Source of the DNA: Roseomonas sp.
GTDB lineage: Bacteria > Pseudomonadota > Alphaproteobacteria > Acetobacterales > Acetobacteraceae
Assembly: GCA_020249505.1 (NCBI GenBank)
Contig: JADCFN010000013.1
Span: 1 to 60,303, forward strand
Reading direction: 5' to 3'
Length of the DNA stretch: 60,303 bases
The notes below the pieces were generated by a model. That model made no database searches. It was given only the letters and a program-made list of their open reading frames with translations, and had not been told where the DNA came from. Positions within the stretch are counted from its first letter, which is position 1, and every line of letters begins with the position of its first letter. This document shows, piece by piece, positions 25,754 through 34,142 of this stretch. A program made the position numbers and the translations under genes.

Positions 25754-27337
25754 ATGCTGAAACGTTCTGAATTTCTTGTAGGCTTCGGCGCAAGCCTGTT
25801 TGTGCTGACCCAGGGCGCCACGGCGCAGCCCGTGCCGGGCGGCGTGCTGCGCGTTGGCATCAAGCTCAGCCCCACTTCCATGGACCCGCAATTCCGCTTG
25901 GCGGGTGAACAAAACCTGTTGCGCGGCTGCCATGCGCGGCTGATTGGCATGACACCGGATGGCAAGCCCACGCCCGGCATCGCGCAATCCTGGCGCGCGG
26001 TGGGCGATGGCCGCGCCTGGGAAATCACGCTGAACCCTGCGGCGAAATTCAGCGATGGTAGCCCGATCACTTCTCAGGACGTCGCCTTTTCCCTCCGGCG
26101 TATCCCGCGCCTGGAAGGCTCAGCCGGCGGCTATCAGATTTTCGTCCGCGCCATCAAGGATATCGAAATCCTTGATGCGCAGCGGTTGCTGGTCAAAACC
26201 GAAGAACCCTATCCCTTCATGGCGGAGGATCTGACGGAAATCGCCATTGTTGCCGCATCGCTTGGTGAGGATTTCAAGCCCGCCGATTTCAATGCCGGCA
26301 AGGCACGCGTATTCTCAGGCCCCTATGCGCTGGTGGATTACCGCTTCGGCGAATTCGTCACCATGCGCCGCAACCCGCATTGGTTCGGCCCCAAGCCAGA
26401 ATTCGAAGAAGTACAATTCCGTGTCATCCCTAATGATTCCGGGCGTATCGCCGCGCTGCTTTCCGGCGATGTGCAAGCGATAGATGAGGTGTCCATCCCC
26501 GATATCGCGCGGCTGCGCAGCAATAACGCGATGGATGTCTCGCAAATCGCCGGCATGCGCGTGATGTATGTCGCGCTTGATATGGACCGCGATGTAACGC
26601 CCCATATCCGCGACAATAATGGCCAGGCCATGACGAAGAATCCGCTCAAGGATGTGCGGGTACGCTTGGCGCTGTCGCATGCCATCAATCGCGCGGCGAT
26701 TGTGGACCGTGTCATGGAAGGCGCGGCTTCGGTTGCATCTGATGTGCTGCCGCCGGGCACGCCTGGCACTTCCCCACGCCTCAAGCCTGTCGCCTTTGAA
26801 CCGGATCGTGCGCGGCGTTTGCTGGCGGAAGCGGGCTATCCGAATGGATTTCAGATCACCATCCACGCAACCAATGACCGCTACCCGAATGATGAAAAAG
26901 TGGCGCAGGCCATCGCACAATTCTGGACGCGCATTGGCGTGAAGACTGAAGTGCAAACCATGCCGAATGCGGCCTATTTCCCAGCCGCCGCGCGGCAGAC
27001 CTTCACAGTGATGGCCGCGCAATATGGCGCGGATAACATCAGCTACGCCTATCGCGCGCTGCTCCATACCTTCAACCGCGATGCCGGGCTTGGCACTGCC
27101 AATCGCACGCGCCATTCCAGCCCACGCGCCGATGCGCTGGTGGCGGAAGCGCTAAAAACCATGGACGAAGCCAAGCGCGACGCGCTTTTCGCGCAAGCAA
27201 CCGATATCGCAATTGGCGAGGAAGCGATCATGCTAATGATCTACTACCCGGCCTATGTCTATGCCGCGCGAAAGCCGGTTTTAGCAGTGCCCTATTACAA
27301 TGGCGCCTTCCTGCCGCAGGGCTTGGTGCGGCGCTAA
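25754..27337 (+). CDS. ABC transporter substrate-binding protein, family 5 (peptide/nickel type)
   Basis: This 527-residue periplasmic binding protein has a signal peptide of about 25 residues ending near GATAQ. It shows the family 5 pattern: LRVGIKLSPTSMDPQ, then a long body with VRLALSHAINRAAIVDRV and FDRTP-like ligand loops. Such proteins deliver oligopeptides, nickel or opines to ABC permeases. No permease or ATPase genes lie nearby, so it is an orphan receptor. It follows arsJ by 34 bases and precedes a flavodoxin-like gene by six. No arsenic role is evident. Confidence 0.85.
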   Translation: MLKRSEFLVGFGASLFVLTQGATAQPVPGGVLRVGIKLSPTSMDPQFRLAGEQNLLRGCHARLIGMTPDGKPTPGIAQSWRAVGDGRAWEITLNPAAKFSDGSPITSQDVAFSLRRIPRLEGSAGGYQIFVRAIKDIEILDAQRLLVKTEEPYPFMAEDLTEIAIVAASLGEDFKPADFNAGKARVFSGPYALVDYRFGEFVTMRRNPHWFGPKPEFEEVQFRVIPNDSGRIAALLSGDVQAIDEVSIPDIARLRSNNAMDVSQIAGMRVMYVALDMDRDVTPHIRDNNGQAMTKNPLKDVRVRLALSHAINRAAIVDRVMEGAASVASDVLPPGTPGTSPRLKPVAFEPDRARRLLAEAGYPNGFQITIHATNDRYPNDEKVAQAIAQFWTRIGVKTEVQTMPNAAYFPAAARQTFTVMAAQYGADNISYAYRALLHTFNRDAGLGTANRTRHSSPRADALVAEALKTMDEAKRDALFAQATDIAIGEEAIMLMIYYPAYVYAARKPVLAVPYYNGAFLPQGLVRR

Positions 27338-27343
27338 ACCCGC

Positions 27344-27835
27344 ATGAAGACACTTCTGGTCATTCACCATTCCATGACCGATGGCGCGCGGCAGATGGCG
27401 CAAGCCGCACTCGAAGGCGCCATGGCGGAAGGCAACACCGCCGTGGGCGGTCTGCATGCCACCGAAGCGGCGCCTGAGGATTTGCTGGCCGCCGATGGCT
27501 ATATATTCGCTACGCCAGAAAACCTGGCCAGCATGGCCGGCGTGATGAAGGATTTTTTTGATCGCTGCTATTACCCGCTGCTGGATCAAATCCAGGGACG
27601 GCCTTACGCCACCATGATCTGCGCGGGGTCCGATGGCACAGGCGCCGCGCGGCAAATCGCGCGCATCGCCACAGGCTGGCGGTTGAAACCCATTGCCGAG
27701 CCACTGATCGTGATCACCGGCGCGCAAACGCCCGAAGCCATTGCTGCGCCGAAGATCATCAAGGCAGAAGACCTTGCGCGCTGCGAGGAACTTGGTGCCG
27801 CTTTTGCCGCGGGGTTGGCGAGCGGTATGTTCTGA
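27344..27835 (+). CDS. Flavodoxin-like NAD(P)H-dependent FMN protein
   Basis: This 163-residue flavodoxin-fold protein has an FMN phosphate-binding start (LLVIHHSMTDGARQMAQAALEGA), a mid-chain ADGYIFATPENLASMAGVMKDFFDR motif (the usual GxPxYxGxxxxxxKxFxDR region) and a GSDGTGAARQ loop. It is probably a small cytosolic FMN reductase or quinone reductase. It follows the binding-protein gene by six bases and converges on the Bug-type gene with a two-base gap. Confidence 0.8.
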   Translation: MKTLLVIHHSMTDGARQMAQAALEGAMAEGNTAVGGLHATEAAPEDLLAADGYIFATPENLASMAGVMKDFFDRCYYPLLDQIQGRPYATMICAGSDGTGAARQIARIATGWRLKPIAEPLIVITGAQTPEAIAAPKIIKAEDLARCEELGAAFAAGLASGMF

Positions 27836-27837
27836 AA

Positions 27838-28836
27838 TCAGCTTTCCGGCTTAAGCCCCAGCCGGCGGATCAGCCCGCCCCAGCGCGCAATATCGGAAGC
27901 GAGTAGCGTGCGGAATGACGCCGTATCACTACCCACCACGGTAAAGCCCGCGGTTTCAAGCGCGCGGCGCTGATCGGGAACCAAAAGCGCCTTGCCGGTT
28001 TCCTCCGCCAGCCGCGCGATGCGATCTGCCGGGAAGCCCGCCGGCGCGAAAAGCCCGATCCAGGCAATGGCGGGATCGGAAGGCACACCCGCTTCCGCCA
28101 TGGTTGGCACTTCAGGCAAAGCGGGGAAACGCTCCGCACTCGTCACCGCTAAAGCGCGCACGGAACCATCACGCACCTGGCCAAGCACTCCACCAGTTGC
28201 AGCGAAAAACGCCTGAATGCGCCCGGCGACCAAATCCAGCACTGCCTGACCCACCGCGCGATAAGGCACATGCACCGCTTCAAAACCCTGCGACGCCGCC
28301 AAGTCTTCCATCACCAAATGGGAAAGAGTGCCGGGCCCGGTAGAGGCATAGCTGATCTTGCCCGGATTGGCCTTGGCGAAAGCAACGAACTCGGCGGCAT
28401 TGCGCGCGGGTACGGAAGGATGCACCACCAGCACGAACGGTAGCCGCGCCAAAAGGCTAATAGGTGCGAGGTCGGTCGCTGGGTCATAGCCCAGCGCCGG
28501 GTTCAGAATTTTCGCTGTGCTGCCCGGCCCGCCAATGGTCACCCCCAGCGCATGACCATCCGTCGCGCGCGCCACGGCTTCCGTGCCGATATGCCCGCCG
28601 CCGCCGGCGCGGTTTTCCACAATCACCGGCTGGCCCAGCACCTGCTGCAAATGCGGCGCAATGGCGCGTGCCGCGAGGTCCGGCGTCGAGCCCCCCGGAA
28701 AAGCGCAAATGATCCGTACTGGCCGATCCGGCCAAGCCGATTGCGCGCTTGCCGTGCCTGGGCCGGCGGCAAGCCCTGCGCCAAGCGCGAGAAGAGAGCG
28801 GCGATTGAAGCTGTCCATGAAGTGATGCCCGGTCAA
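27838..28836 (-). CDS. Bug/TctC family tripartite tricarboxylate receptor
   Basis: This 332-residue solute-binding protein of the Bug type has WPDRPVRIICAFPGGSTPDLAARAIA at the mature N-terminus and VENRAGGGGHIGTE, both diagnostic. A twin-arginine-like NRRSLLALGAG sequence and a cleavage region near TASAQ suggest export. The start is taken as TTG 28836: a strong GAGGAGG site sits four bases before it, while the ATG at 28818 is about 22 bases away from that site. No TctA/TctB membrane genes are nearby, as is common for this expanded family. The ligand is probably a carboxylate. Confidence 0.85.
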   Translation of the reverse strand: MTGHHFMDSFNRRSLLALGAGLAAGPGTASAQSAWPDRPVRIICAFPGGSTPDLAARAIAPHLQQVLGQPVIVENRAGGGGHIGTEAVARATDGHALGVTIGGPGSTAKILNPALGYDPATDLAPISLLARLPFVLVVHPSVPARNAAEFVAFAKANPGKISYASTGPGTLSHLVMEDLAASQGFEAVHVPYRAVGQAVLDLVAGRIQAFFAATGGVLGQVRDGSVRALAVTSAERFPALPEVPTMAEAGVPSDPAIAWIGLFAPAGFPADRIARLAEETGKALLVPDQRRALETAGFTVVGSDTASFRTLLASDIARWGGLIRRLGLKPES

Positions 28837-28878
28837 AATACCTCCTCACAATGGCGTGAGGCCGCGCGGGCTGCAAGA

Positions 28879-29706
28879 TTACCTCTGGCTTGGTCCGGCT
28901 TCGATCAGCGCCAAATTCTGTGCGGCCAGATCGGCGGCAGCGCTGTCAGGGGCCAATTCCAGCACCCTTTCCCAATCGCGCCGCGCGGCCTCGCCCTCAC
29001 CGCGCAACTGGCGCAGAATACCGCGTTCCAAAAGCGCTTCCACATTGCGTGGTGCAAGGCGCAGCGCGGTAGTGATGCTGTCTTCCGCCGGGCGCAGCCT
29101 TTCCAAGCGACGCTGGGCAGCAGCGCGCCAGATCCAAGCTTCAGCGCGATCCGCATCCAAAACCACAGCAAGGTCAAGATCAGCGAGTGCACCCGGCACT
29201 TGCCCCAGCGCAAGCCGCGCCATGGCGCGTTCCAAAAGCAAATCCGGGTCTTGCGGTGTGAGCGCTAGCGCCAAGCTTGCAGCGGCCGCGGCGCGTTGCG
29301 GTTTGCCGGCCGCGCGCCAAGCTTCCGCCGCCTGACCGAATACCGCCGCACGCGCGGCAATCCCGGCTTCGCTGCGGGCCGCGATGCGTTCAAGCGCCTC
29401 GGCCGCCGGATCGGCCTCCCCCAGGCTAAGCTGTGCAAGGGCTTCGCATTGCGCCGCCCCTTCGCCGCCGCCCTGCATATGCCAATCCCGCGCAAAGCCG
29501 CGCGCGCCGGTGGGATCAACCAGCAAAAGGTCAAGGCAGCGCCCATATTCCGGCGCCTGGGAAAGCCGAGGCGGCTCAGGCGGCACAGGCAGCGCGGAAT
29601 CCTGCTGAGTAGGGGACAGCACCCCCGAAAGCCACAGACCGCCCGCCGCGCCCACAACCAAGAGCGCGGTGGCAACCCCGATCAGCTTCATGGGCGTTTG
29701 CATCAT
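28879..29706 (-). CDS. TPR-repeat membrane-anchored protein
   Basis: This 275-residue protein has one N-terminal hydrophobic segment (LIGVATALLVVGAAGGLWLSG) and then a largely alpha-helical region. At least three tetratricopeptide-like units can be seen (around 95-200), for example AEAWRAAGKPQRAAAAASLAL, MARLALGQVPGALADLDLAV and ITTALRLAPRNVEALLERG. It is probably anchored in the inner membrane with the repeats outside, serving as a protein-interaction scaffold. It is divergent from the epimerase-like gene, with 63 bases between starts. Confidence 0.7.
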   Translation of the reverse strand: MMQTPMKLIGVATALLVVGAAGGLWLSGVLSPTQQDSALPVPPEPPRLSQAPEYGRCLDLLLVDPTGARGFARDWHMQGGGEGAAQCEALAQLSLGEADPAAEALERIAARSEAGIAARAAVFGQAAEAWRAAGKPQRAAAAASLALALTPQDPDLLLERAMARLALGQVPGALADLDLAVVLDADRAEAWIWRAAAQRRLERLRPAEDSITTALRLAPRNVEALLERGILRQLRGEGEAARRDWERVLELAPDSAAADLAAQNLALIEAGPSQR

Positions 29707-29769
29707 CGCCTATAGAATAGCCTAGAGCGCCCATAATGTTAGCATGCTACCCTGGAGCCTGAACGAATT

Positions 29770-30651
29770 ATGATGGTGCGTGACGGAAAAACCATGGAAC
29801 AGAACAAGCAGCTGATCATCGCCGGGCTGGGCTATTCGGGGCGCGCCGTAGCCGAGGCCGCCGTTTCCGCCGGTTGGCGCGTGATGGGCACCTCACGCCA
29901 GCCAGGGGTCGTGAAGGCGCCGCCAGGGGTTGAGGTGATCAGCTTCGACGCTGCCGGACCGGCCTTCGCGGCGGCAAGCCATTGGCTGATCACCACACCA
30001 CCGGATGAGGCCGGCGACCCCGTGCTGCGCCGCCATGCCGCTGCGCTTGCTTCAGGGAAGCAGCGCTGGATCGGCTATCTTTCCACCACAGGGGTTTATG
30101 GTGACCGCGCCGGCGGCACGGTGGATGAGGCGACACCCCCCGCGCCCGGCCAGCCGCGCAGCCAAAGGCGCCTGGCGGCAGAGGAAGCCTGGCGCGCGGC
30201 GCGGCCTTCGGGTGCCGCTTTGGATCTTTGTCGCGTTGGTGGGATTTACGGGCCGGGGCGCGCGCCCTTTGCCGAATTGCGCGCTGGCGTCGCGCGGTGC
30301 GTGGTGAAGCCCGGCCATAGCTTCAGCCGCATTCACCGCGATGACATTGCCCATGCGGTGATGGCCGCCATCAGCAACCCGCCCCCGCCCGGCTGCCGTG
30401 TGTTGAATTTTGTGGATGATGAACCGGCTGAAAGCGCGGCAGTGATTGCGGAAGCCGCGCGGCTTTTGGGGATGCCGCCACCGCCGGTGGTTCCCTTTGA
30501 AGAAGCACGCGCCAGCATGTCACCGATGGCGCTATCCTTCTGGTCGGAAAATCGCCGTGTCGCGAATGCCGCGACCAAGGCAGCGCTTGGGATTGAATGG
30601 CTGTATCCGAGTTATCGGGAGGGGTTGGCGGCAAGCCTAGCCGAGGATTGA
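29770..30651 (+). CDS. NAD(P)-binding epimerase-like protein (YeeZ type)
   Basis: This 293-residue extended SDR-like protein has a Rossmann glycine motif GLGYSGRAVAEA near residues 19-30, YLSTTGVYGD, and VGGIYGPGRAPF. It lacks the full YxxxK dyad in the usual place (the segment after TTGVYGD reads RAGGTVDEATPPAP), as in YeeZ-type proteins, so it may bind nucleotide without SDR chemistry. The start could also be ATG 29794. Its 3' end overlaps the convergent hydrolase gene by 15 bases. Function unknown. Confidence 0.72.
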   Translation: MMVRDGKTMEQNKQLIIAGLGYSGRAVAEAAVSAGWRVMGTSRQPGVVKAPPGVEVISFDAAGPAFAAASHWLITTPPDEAGDPVLRRHAAALASGKQRWIGYLSTTGVYGDRAGGTVDEATPPAPGQPRSQRRLAAEEAWRAARPSGAALDLCRVGGIYGPGRAPFAELRAGVARCVVKPGHSFSRIHRDDIAHAVMAAISNPPPPGCRVLNFVDDEPAESAAVIAEAARLLGMPPPPVVPFEEARASMSPMALSFWSENRRVANAATKAALGIEWLYPSYREGLAASLAED

Positions 30652-31383
30652 TGCCACCGTCTCACCCAACAACGCCAAATCCCCCTCCCGCGAAAGCCGA
30701 TGATCCCCATCCTTGATCAGCGTCACGCGCACATCGCCGCCCGTCACCGCTTCCGCAATCCGCAACGCATGGCGCCAGGGCACATCCGGGTCCTGCTGGC
30801 CTTGCAAAATGCGTAAGGGGCAATCAATCGCGATTGGCCCGCGCAGCAAAAGCTGGTTGCGGCCATCTTCAATCAAAGCCCGCGTGATGGGATAAGGCGC
30901 GCCGTATTCGCTCGGCCGATGCCACACACCATCGCGCATAATCGCCTCACGTATCGCGGGCGAAAATTCTGCCCACATCAAATCCTCGGTGAAATCAGGC
31001 GCCGGCGCTATGCCGATCAACGCCCGCACCGGCACCCTGCGGCGTGCGGCCAGCAGCAGCGCAATCCAGCCGCCCATGGAAGACCCAATCAGGATTTGCG
31101 GGCCTTCCGTCAGCGTCGCAATCACACAAGCCGCATCCTCGGCCCAACGCCCGATCGTGCCATCCTCAAAACGCCCTTCGGATGTGCCATGGCCGGAATA
31201 ATCAAAGCGCAAAAACGCCTGCCCGCGCGCGGCACACCATCCCGCGAGGAATTCGGCCTTGCTGCCGGTCATGTCGCTATTGAAGCCGCCCAGAAACACT
31301 ACGCCAGGCCCGCGCCCGGCGATGCGCCGCCAGGCCAGATGCACGCCATCACCGCGATTAAGCCGCCCGGTTTCTGCCTTCAT
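30637..31383 (-). CDS. Alpha/beta hydrolase
   Basis: This hydrolase of about 248 residues has FLGGFNSDM near the start, RFDYSGHGTS (the usual loop after strand 4), the nucleophile elbow GSSMGG, and DGDHRLS supplying the catalytic His. Relatives include esterases and dienelactone-type enzymes acting on small esters or lactones. ATG 31383 overlaps the FAH-family gene stop by four bases, so it is coupled to that gene and may hydrolyse a related intermediate. Confidence 0.78.
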   Translation of the reverse strand: MKAETGRLNRGDGVHLAWRRIAGRGPGVVFLGGFNSDMTGSKAEFLAGWCAARGQAFLRFDYSGHGTSEGRFEDGTIGRWAEDAACVIATLTEGPQILIGSSMGGWIALLLAARRRVPVRALIGIAPAPDFTEDLMWAEFSPAIREAIMRDGVWHRPSEYGAPYPITRALIEDGRNQLLLRGPIAIDCPLRILQGQQDPDVPWRHALRIAEAVTGGDVRVTLIKDGDHRLSREGDLALLGETVASILG

Positions 31384-32546
31384 GCGCGCGGCAATCCACG
31401 CGCCGCGAGGGAAGCAAACAGCGCCCCAAGGCCATAGCGCCAGGGCGGGCATTCATCGGTGCGATCCACCTCATTCACCAGCACGCCAAGACGCGGCGAT
31501 GCAATCCGCACCACATCCCCTTCACGATGCGTGAAGCCCATGCCGGGCGCGCCACGATCCTTGGCGGGCGAAAAAGGCGTGCCGAGATAAAGCACCGCGC
31601 CATCCGGATATTGATGATGCGCACCAATCATTTGCGAAACCACATCAGCAGGATCACGACTGATCGCGCCCACCGGCCCGCTTTCCGCCAATTCAAATCC
31701 ATCACGCCCAGTGATGGTCAGGCTGAGTTCCGCGCGGCGTACATCTTCCAAAGTAAAGCCCGCATCAAACAGCCGGATCATCGGCCCCAGCGCGGCGGAG
31801 GCGTTATTGTCCTTGGCACGCCCCAGCAATAGCGCGCTCCGCCCTTCCACATCCCGCAAATTCACATCATTGCCGAGAGTGGCGCCCTGAATGCGCCCCT
31901 TGCCATTCACCACCATCACCGCTTCCGGCTCAGGATTTGACCAAGCGGATACAGGATGCACGCCAATCTTGCTGCCCGTGCCAACAGAAGCCATGGCGGG
32001 GCATTTGGTGAAAATCTCCGCATCCGGACCAATGCCGACTTCAAGATATTGGCTCCACCAGCCCTTTTGTAGCAAGGCAGCTTTCAGGCGCATGGCTTCC
32101 GCGCTGCCGGGAATGATCGCGGCCAGATCATCGCCGATGATGCCGCGAAATTCAGCGCGCACCGCTTCCGCCTGGCCGGCATCGCCGCGGCAGCGTTCTT
32201 CCACCACGCGTTCCAGCATGCTGCGCACATAGGTCACGCCGGCGGCCTTCACCGTTTGCAGATCAATGGGCGACAGCAGGAAGGGCTTGGCAGGATCGCG
32301 CGCATCCCAGGCGGAATTGGCCAATAGCGCTGCAAGATCAAGCGTGATGGGCTCACCGCGCGCGGAGATGGCGCCAATCGCGTCATCTTCTTCCAGAAAA
32401 CGAGAAGCAGTGCCGAAGGCCGGCGTCAGGTCATAAGCCGCGCCGCGCGCGAAGCCGATCACGCAGGGCCCTTCGGGCCGCATGATGCGGGCGCAGAAAT
32501 GCCCCTCGGCGAAATCCATCGGCAAATGGCTGGAAGTGATCTGCAT
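31380..32546 (-). CDS. Fumarylacetoacetate hydrolase family protein
   Basis: This 388-residue protein has the FAH C-terminal fold. Metal-site acidic residues occur in the VGIGPDAEIFTKCPAM region, and the dimer/metal loop lies in WSNPEPEAVMVVNGKGRIQG. FAH-superfamily members cleave acylpyruvates or decarboxylate and hydrate ring-cleavage products of aromatic or sugar-acid degradation. Its length matches the larger 2-keto-3-deoxy or fumarylacetoacetate-like subgroup. It is the first gene of a two-gene unit with the hydrolase and lies divergent from a Crp/Fnr regulator, 107 bases apart. Confidence 0.82.
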   Translation of the reverse strand: MQITSSHLPMDFAEGHFCARIMRPEGPCVIGFARGAAYDLTPAFGTASRFLEEDDAIGAISARGEPITLDLAALLANSAWDARDPAKPFLLSPIDLQTVKAAGVTYVRSMLERVVEERCRGDAGQAEAVRAEFRGIIGDDLAAIIPGSAEAMRLKAALLQKGWWSQYLEVGIGPDAEIFTKCPAMASVGTGSKIGVHPVSAWSNPEPEAVMVVNGKGRIQGATLGNDVNLRDVEGRSALLLGRAKDNNASAALGPMIRLFDAGFTLEDVRRAELSLTITGRDGFELAESGPVGAISRDPADVVSQMIGAHHQYPDGAVLYLGTPFSPAKDRGAPGMGFTHREGDVVRIASPRLGVLVNEVDRTDECPPWRYGLGALFASLAARGLPRA

Positions 32547-32605
32547 GGCGCCCCCCGTTTTTGCCCCGGCATTTTGCGTGAAGTGGCGCCTTATCGCCAG
32601 GGTGC

Positions 32606-32619
32606 TTGCGCTGCATCAA
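32606..32619. promoter_or_regulatory. Possible Crp/Fnr-family binding site
   Basis: TTGCG-CTGC-ATCAA resembles the FNR/FixK/DNR palindrome (TTGAT-N4-ATCAA) with a mismatched left half. It lies between the FAH gene and the Crp/Fnr gene, where autoregulation or control of both genes would be expected. If real, the regulator starts at 32654, not at a TTG inside the site. Confidence 0.4.
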
Positions 32620-32653
32620 GAAGCGGGTGGGCGAATTCGGTTTGTCTGACACC

Positions 32654-33337
32654 ATGCAGGAAATGATCGCCGCGCCCGCCTATGGCATCGGACACCCCTT
32701 CCTTTCCGCCGCCGGGGCTGCGGCTGCCCGCGCCCTGATGGCCGCCGCCATACCGATCACGGTGCACCGCCGGGATGTGATTTTCGCGCCCGAGGCCGAG
32801 CCAGAGGCGCTTTACCTTTTACTTGAAGGCTCGGTTGGGCTGTCCATGCAGAGGGCGGATGGCGCGCCGGGCCTGCTGGAGATTATCGGCCCCGGAGAGT
32901 GCTTTTTGATGCCGGCGGTGATTATGGGTGGCGCCTGGCCCTTTGGCGCCGAGGCTTTGGCCCCAAGTCGCCTGCTCCGCATCCCCCTGGAAGCCTTCCA
33001 CGCCACCATGGCCGAGGAGCCGCAGCTCGCTGAGGCAAGCCTCACGCAAATGGCGCGGCAATGGCGGGTTCTGGCGGATCAATTGCGTGACATGAAGCTT
33101 ACCAAGGCAAGCGAACGCGTGGCGCATTTCCTGACCGGGCGGCTGATGCCTGGCGGGCGTGTTGCCATGCCCGAACCCCGCGCGGCCATTGCAGCGAGGC
33201 TAGGCATGACGCCGGAAAGCCTCTCACGCGTCATGCATGGGCTGGAAGCGGCGGGGCTGGTGCGGCTGCAAGGAAGACGCGTGGAAGTGCCGGATGCCGA
33301 AGCCCTGAACCAGGCGACCCGGGCTTCCGGCGTTTAA
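32654..33337 (+). CDS. Crp/Fnr family transcriptional regulator
   Basis: This regulator of about 227 residues has an N-terminal cyclic-nucleotide-binding beta-roll (LYLLLEGSVGLSMQRADG, then LEIIGPGECFLMPAVI), a dimerisation helix around AEEPQLAEASLTQMARQW, and a C-terminal winged helix (RAAIAARLGMTPESLSRVMHGLEAAGLV). The Fnr iron-sulfur cysteines are absent, so it does not sense oxygen as Fnr does; the signal is unknown. LTKASERVAHFL is typical of DNR/NnrR-like branches. It is divergent from the FAH-hydrolase genes. Confidence 0.85.
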   Translation: MQEMIAAPAYGIGHPFLSAAGAAAARALMAAAIPITVHRRDVIFAPEAEPEALYLLLEGSVGLSMQRADGAPGLLEIIGPGECFLMPAVIMGGAWPFGAEALAPSRLLRIPLEAFHATMAEEPQLAEASLTQMARQWRVLADQLRDMKLTKASERVAHFLTGRLMPGGRVAMPEPRAAIAARLGMTPESLSRVMHGLEAAGLVRLQGRRVEVPDAEALNQATRASGV

Positions 33338-33375
33338 TTTAAGCAGTTAGGCTTCCTCAAAATGGAGGATTGCCC

Positions 33376-33924
33376 ATGGCCCGCGTACCCGATTTGACAG
33401 TGGATGATCTGGCGGAAGCCGATCGGGACCTGCTGAAGCGCCCGATTGCCTTGCATAAGGCGCTGGTCAATAGCCCTAAGGCGGCGCGTGCCTTTTCCGG
33501 CCTTGGGCAATTCATTCGCTACGGGTCGCGACTCGACCCGCGCCTTCGGGAATTGGCCATTCTGCAAGTGGGCTGGCAGGCGCGTTCACCTTATGAATGG
33601 TCGCATCACGTGAAAATCGGCAAGGATTTTGGCGTCAGCGATGCCGATATCCGGGGCCTGATCGCGGAAAGCGCCGGGCAGGCTTCGGCGCTTGAACCTC
33701 TGGCGAAGCTGGTGCTGTTGGCCGCGCGGGAAGCCGCTGCGGGGCCGGGGGTGAGCGAGGCCACTTATAAGGCGCTGGCGGCGCATTTCGACCATGAACT
33801 GATGGTGGATTTGGTCGTGACCATTTCTTTTTACTGCGCGGTGGTGCGCGCCCTTTCATCCCTGGCGATTGAAGTTGAGCCCGAATACCAGCCCTATCTG
33901 GATCAATATCCACTGCCGACATGA
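33376..33924 (+). CDS. Carboxymuconolactone decarboxylase family protein (AhpD-like)
   Basis: This 182-residue alpha-helical protein belongs to the CMD/AhpD family: LRELAILQVGWQARSPYEWSHHVKIGKDFG is the family core, with the conserved Glu and His pair. The CxxC of AhpD peroxidase reductases is missing (the segment reads ARSPYEW), so a thiol-peroxidase role is unlikely. A GGAGGA site lies just before the ATG at 33376. It lies 38 bases behind the Crp/Fnr gene and may be part of the same transcript. Confidence 0.82.
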   Translation: MARVPDLTVDDLAEADRDLLKRPIALHKALVNSPKAARAFSGLGQFIRYGSRLDPRLRELAILQVGWQARSPYEWSHHVKIGKDFGVSDADIRGLIAESAGQASALEPLAKLVLLAAREAAAGPGVSEATYKALAAHFDHELMVDLVVTISFYCAVVRALSSLAIEVEPEYQPYLDQYPLPT

Positions 33925-33968
33925 CGGGTATTTTTAGTAAACTCCTGATTCAAAACAGTTAAATTTAC

Positions 33969-33996
33969 CGGCCAGGGTTAGCAAACACCCCGGCCG
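33969..33996 (+). other. Predicted RNA hairpin
   Basis: CGGCCAGGGT and ACCCCGGCCG form a 10-base stem with one mismatch around the 8-base loop TAGCAAAC. It lies in the 218-base gap before the ctrA-adjacent hydrolase gene. No T-run follows, so it may be part of a leader or small RNA and not a classic terminator. Confidence 0.45.
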
Positions 33997-34020
33997 AGAC
34001 AGCTTTTCAGCGAAAGAGCG

Positions 34021-34041
34021 CCCCAGCTCTACATCCTGGGG
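34021..34041 (+). other. Predicted RNA hairpin
   Basis: CCCCAG and CTGGGG pair around a 9-base loop (CTCTACATC). A small adjoining palindrome, CGAAAA-A-TTTTCG (34045-34057), follows. With the stem at 33969-33996 this makes the gap unusually rich in secondary structure. Confidence 0.4.
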
Positions 34042-34083
34042 TTGCGAAAAATTTTCGATTTAAGGGGTCCTTCAGCCTGCGCG

Positions 34084-34099
34084 TTAACCTTTTGGTTAA
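34084..34099. promoter_or_regulatory. TTAACC-TTTT-GGTTAA palindrome
   Basis: This is a perfect 16-base inverted repeat, 43 bases before the hydrolase start at 34143. The half site TTAACC resembles the CtrA half site TTAACCAT, but the N8 spacing does not match the TTAA-N7-TTAA full site. It is a candidate operator for an unknown regulator, or a promoter element. Confidence 0.4.
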
Positions 34100-34142
34100 T
34101 GCTTCCGATGAAGAATGCGTCAACCGAGGAGAGCGGGCGACG

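Noticed and set aside
34084-34099. Canonical CtrA binding site
   Set aside because: The spacing between TTAA halves is eight bases, not seven, so it is listed only as an unassigned palindrome.
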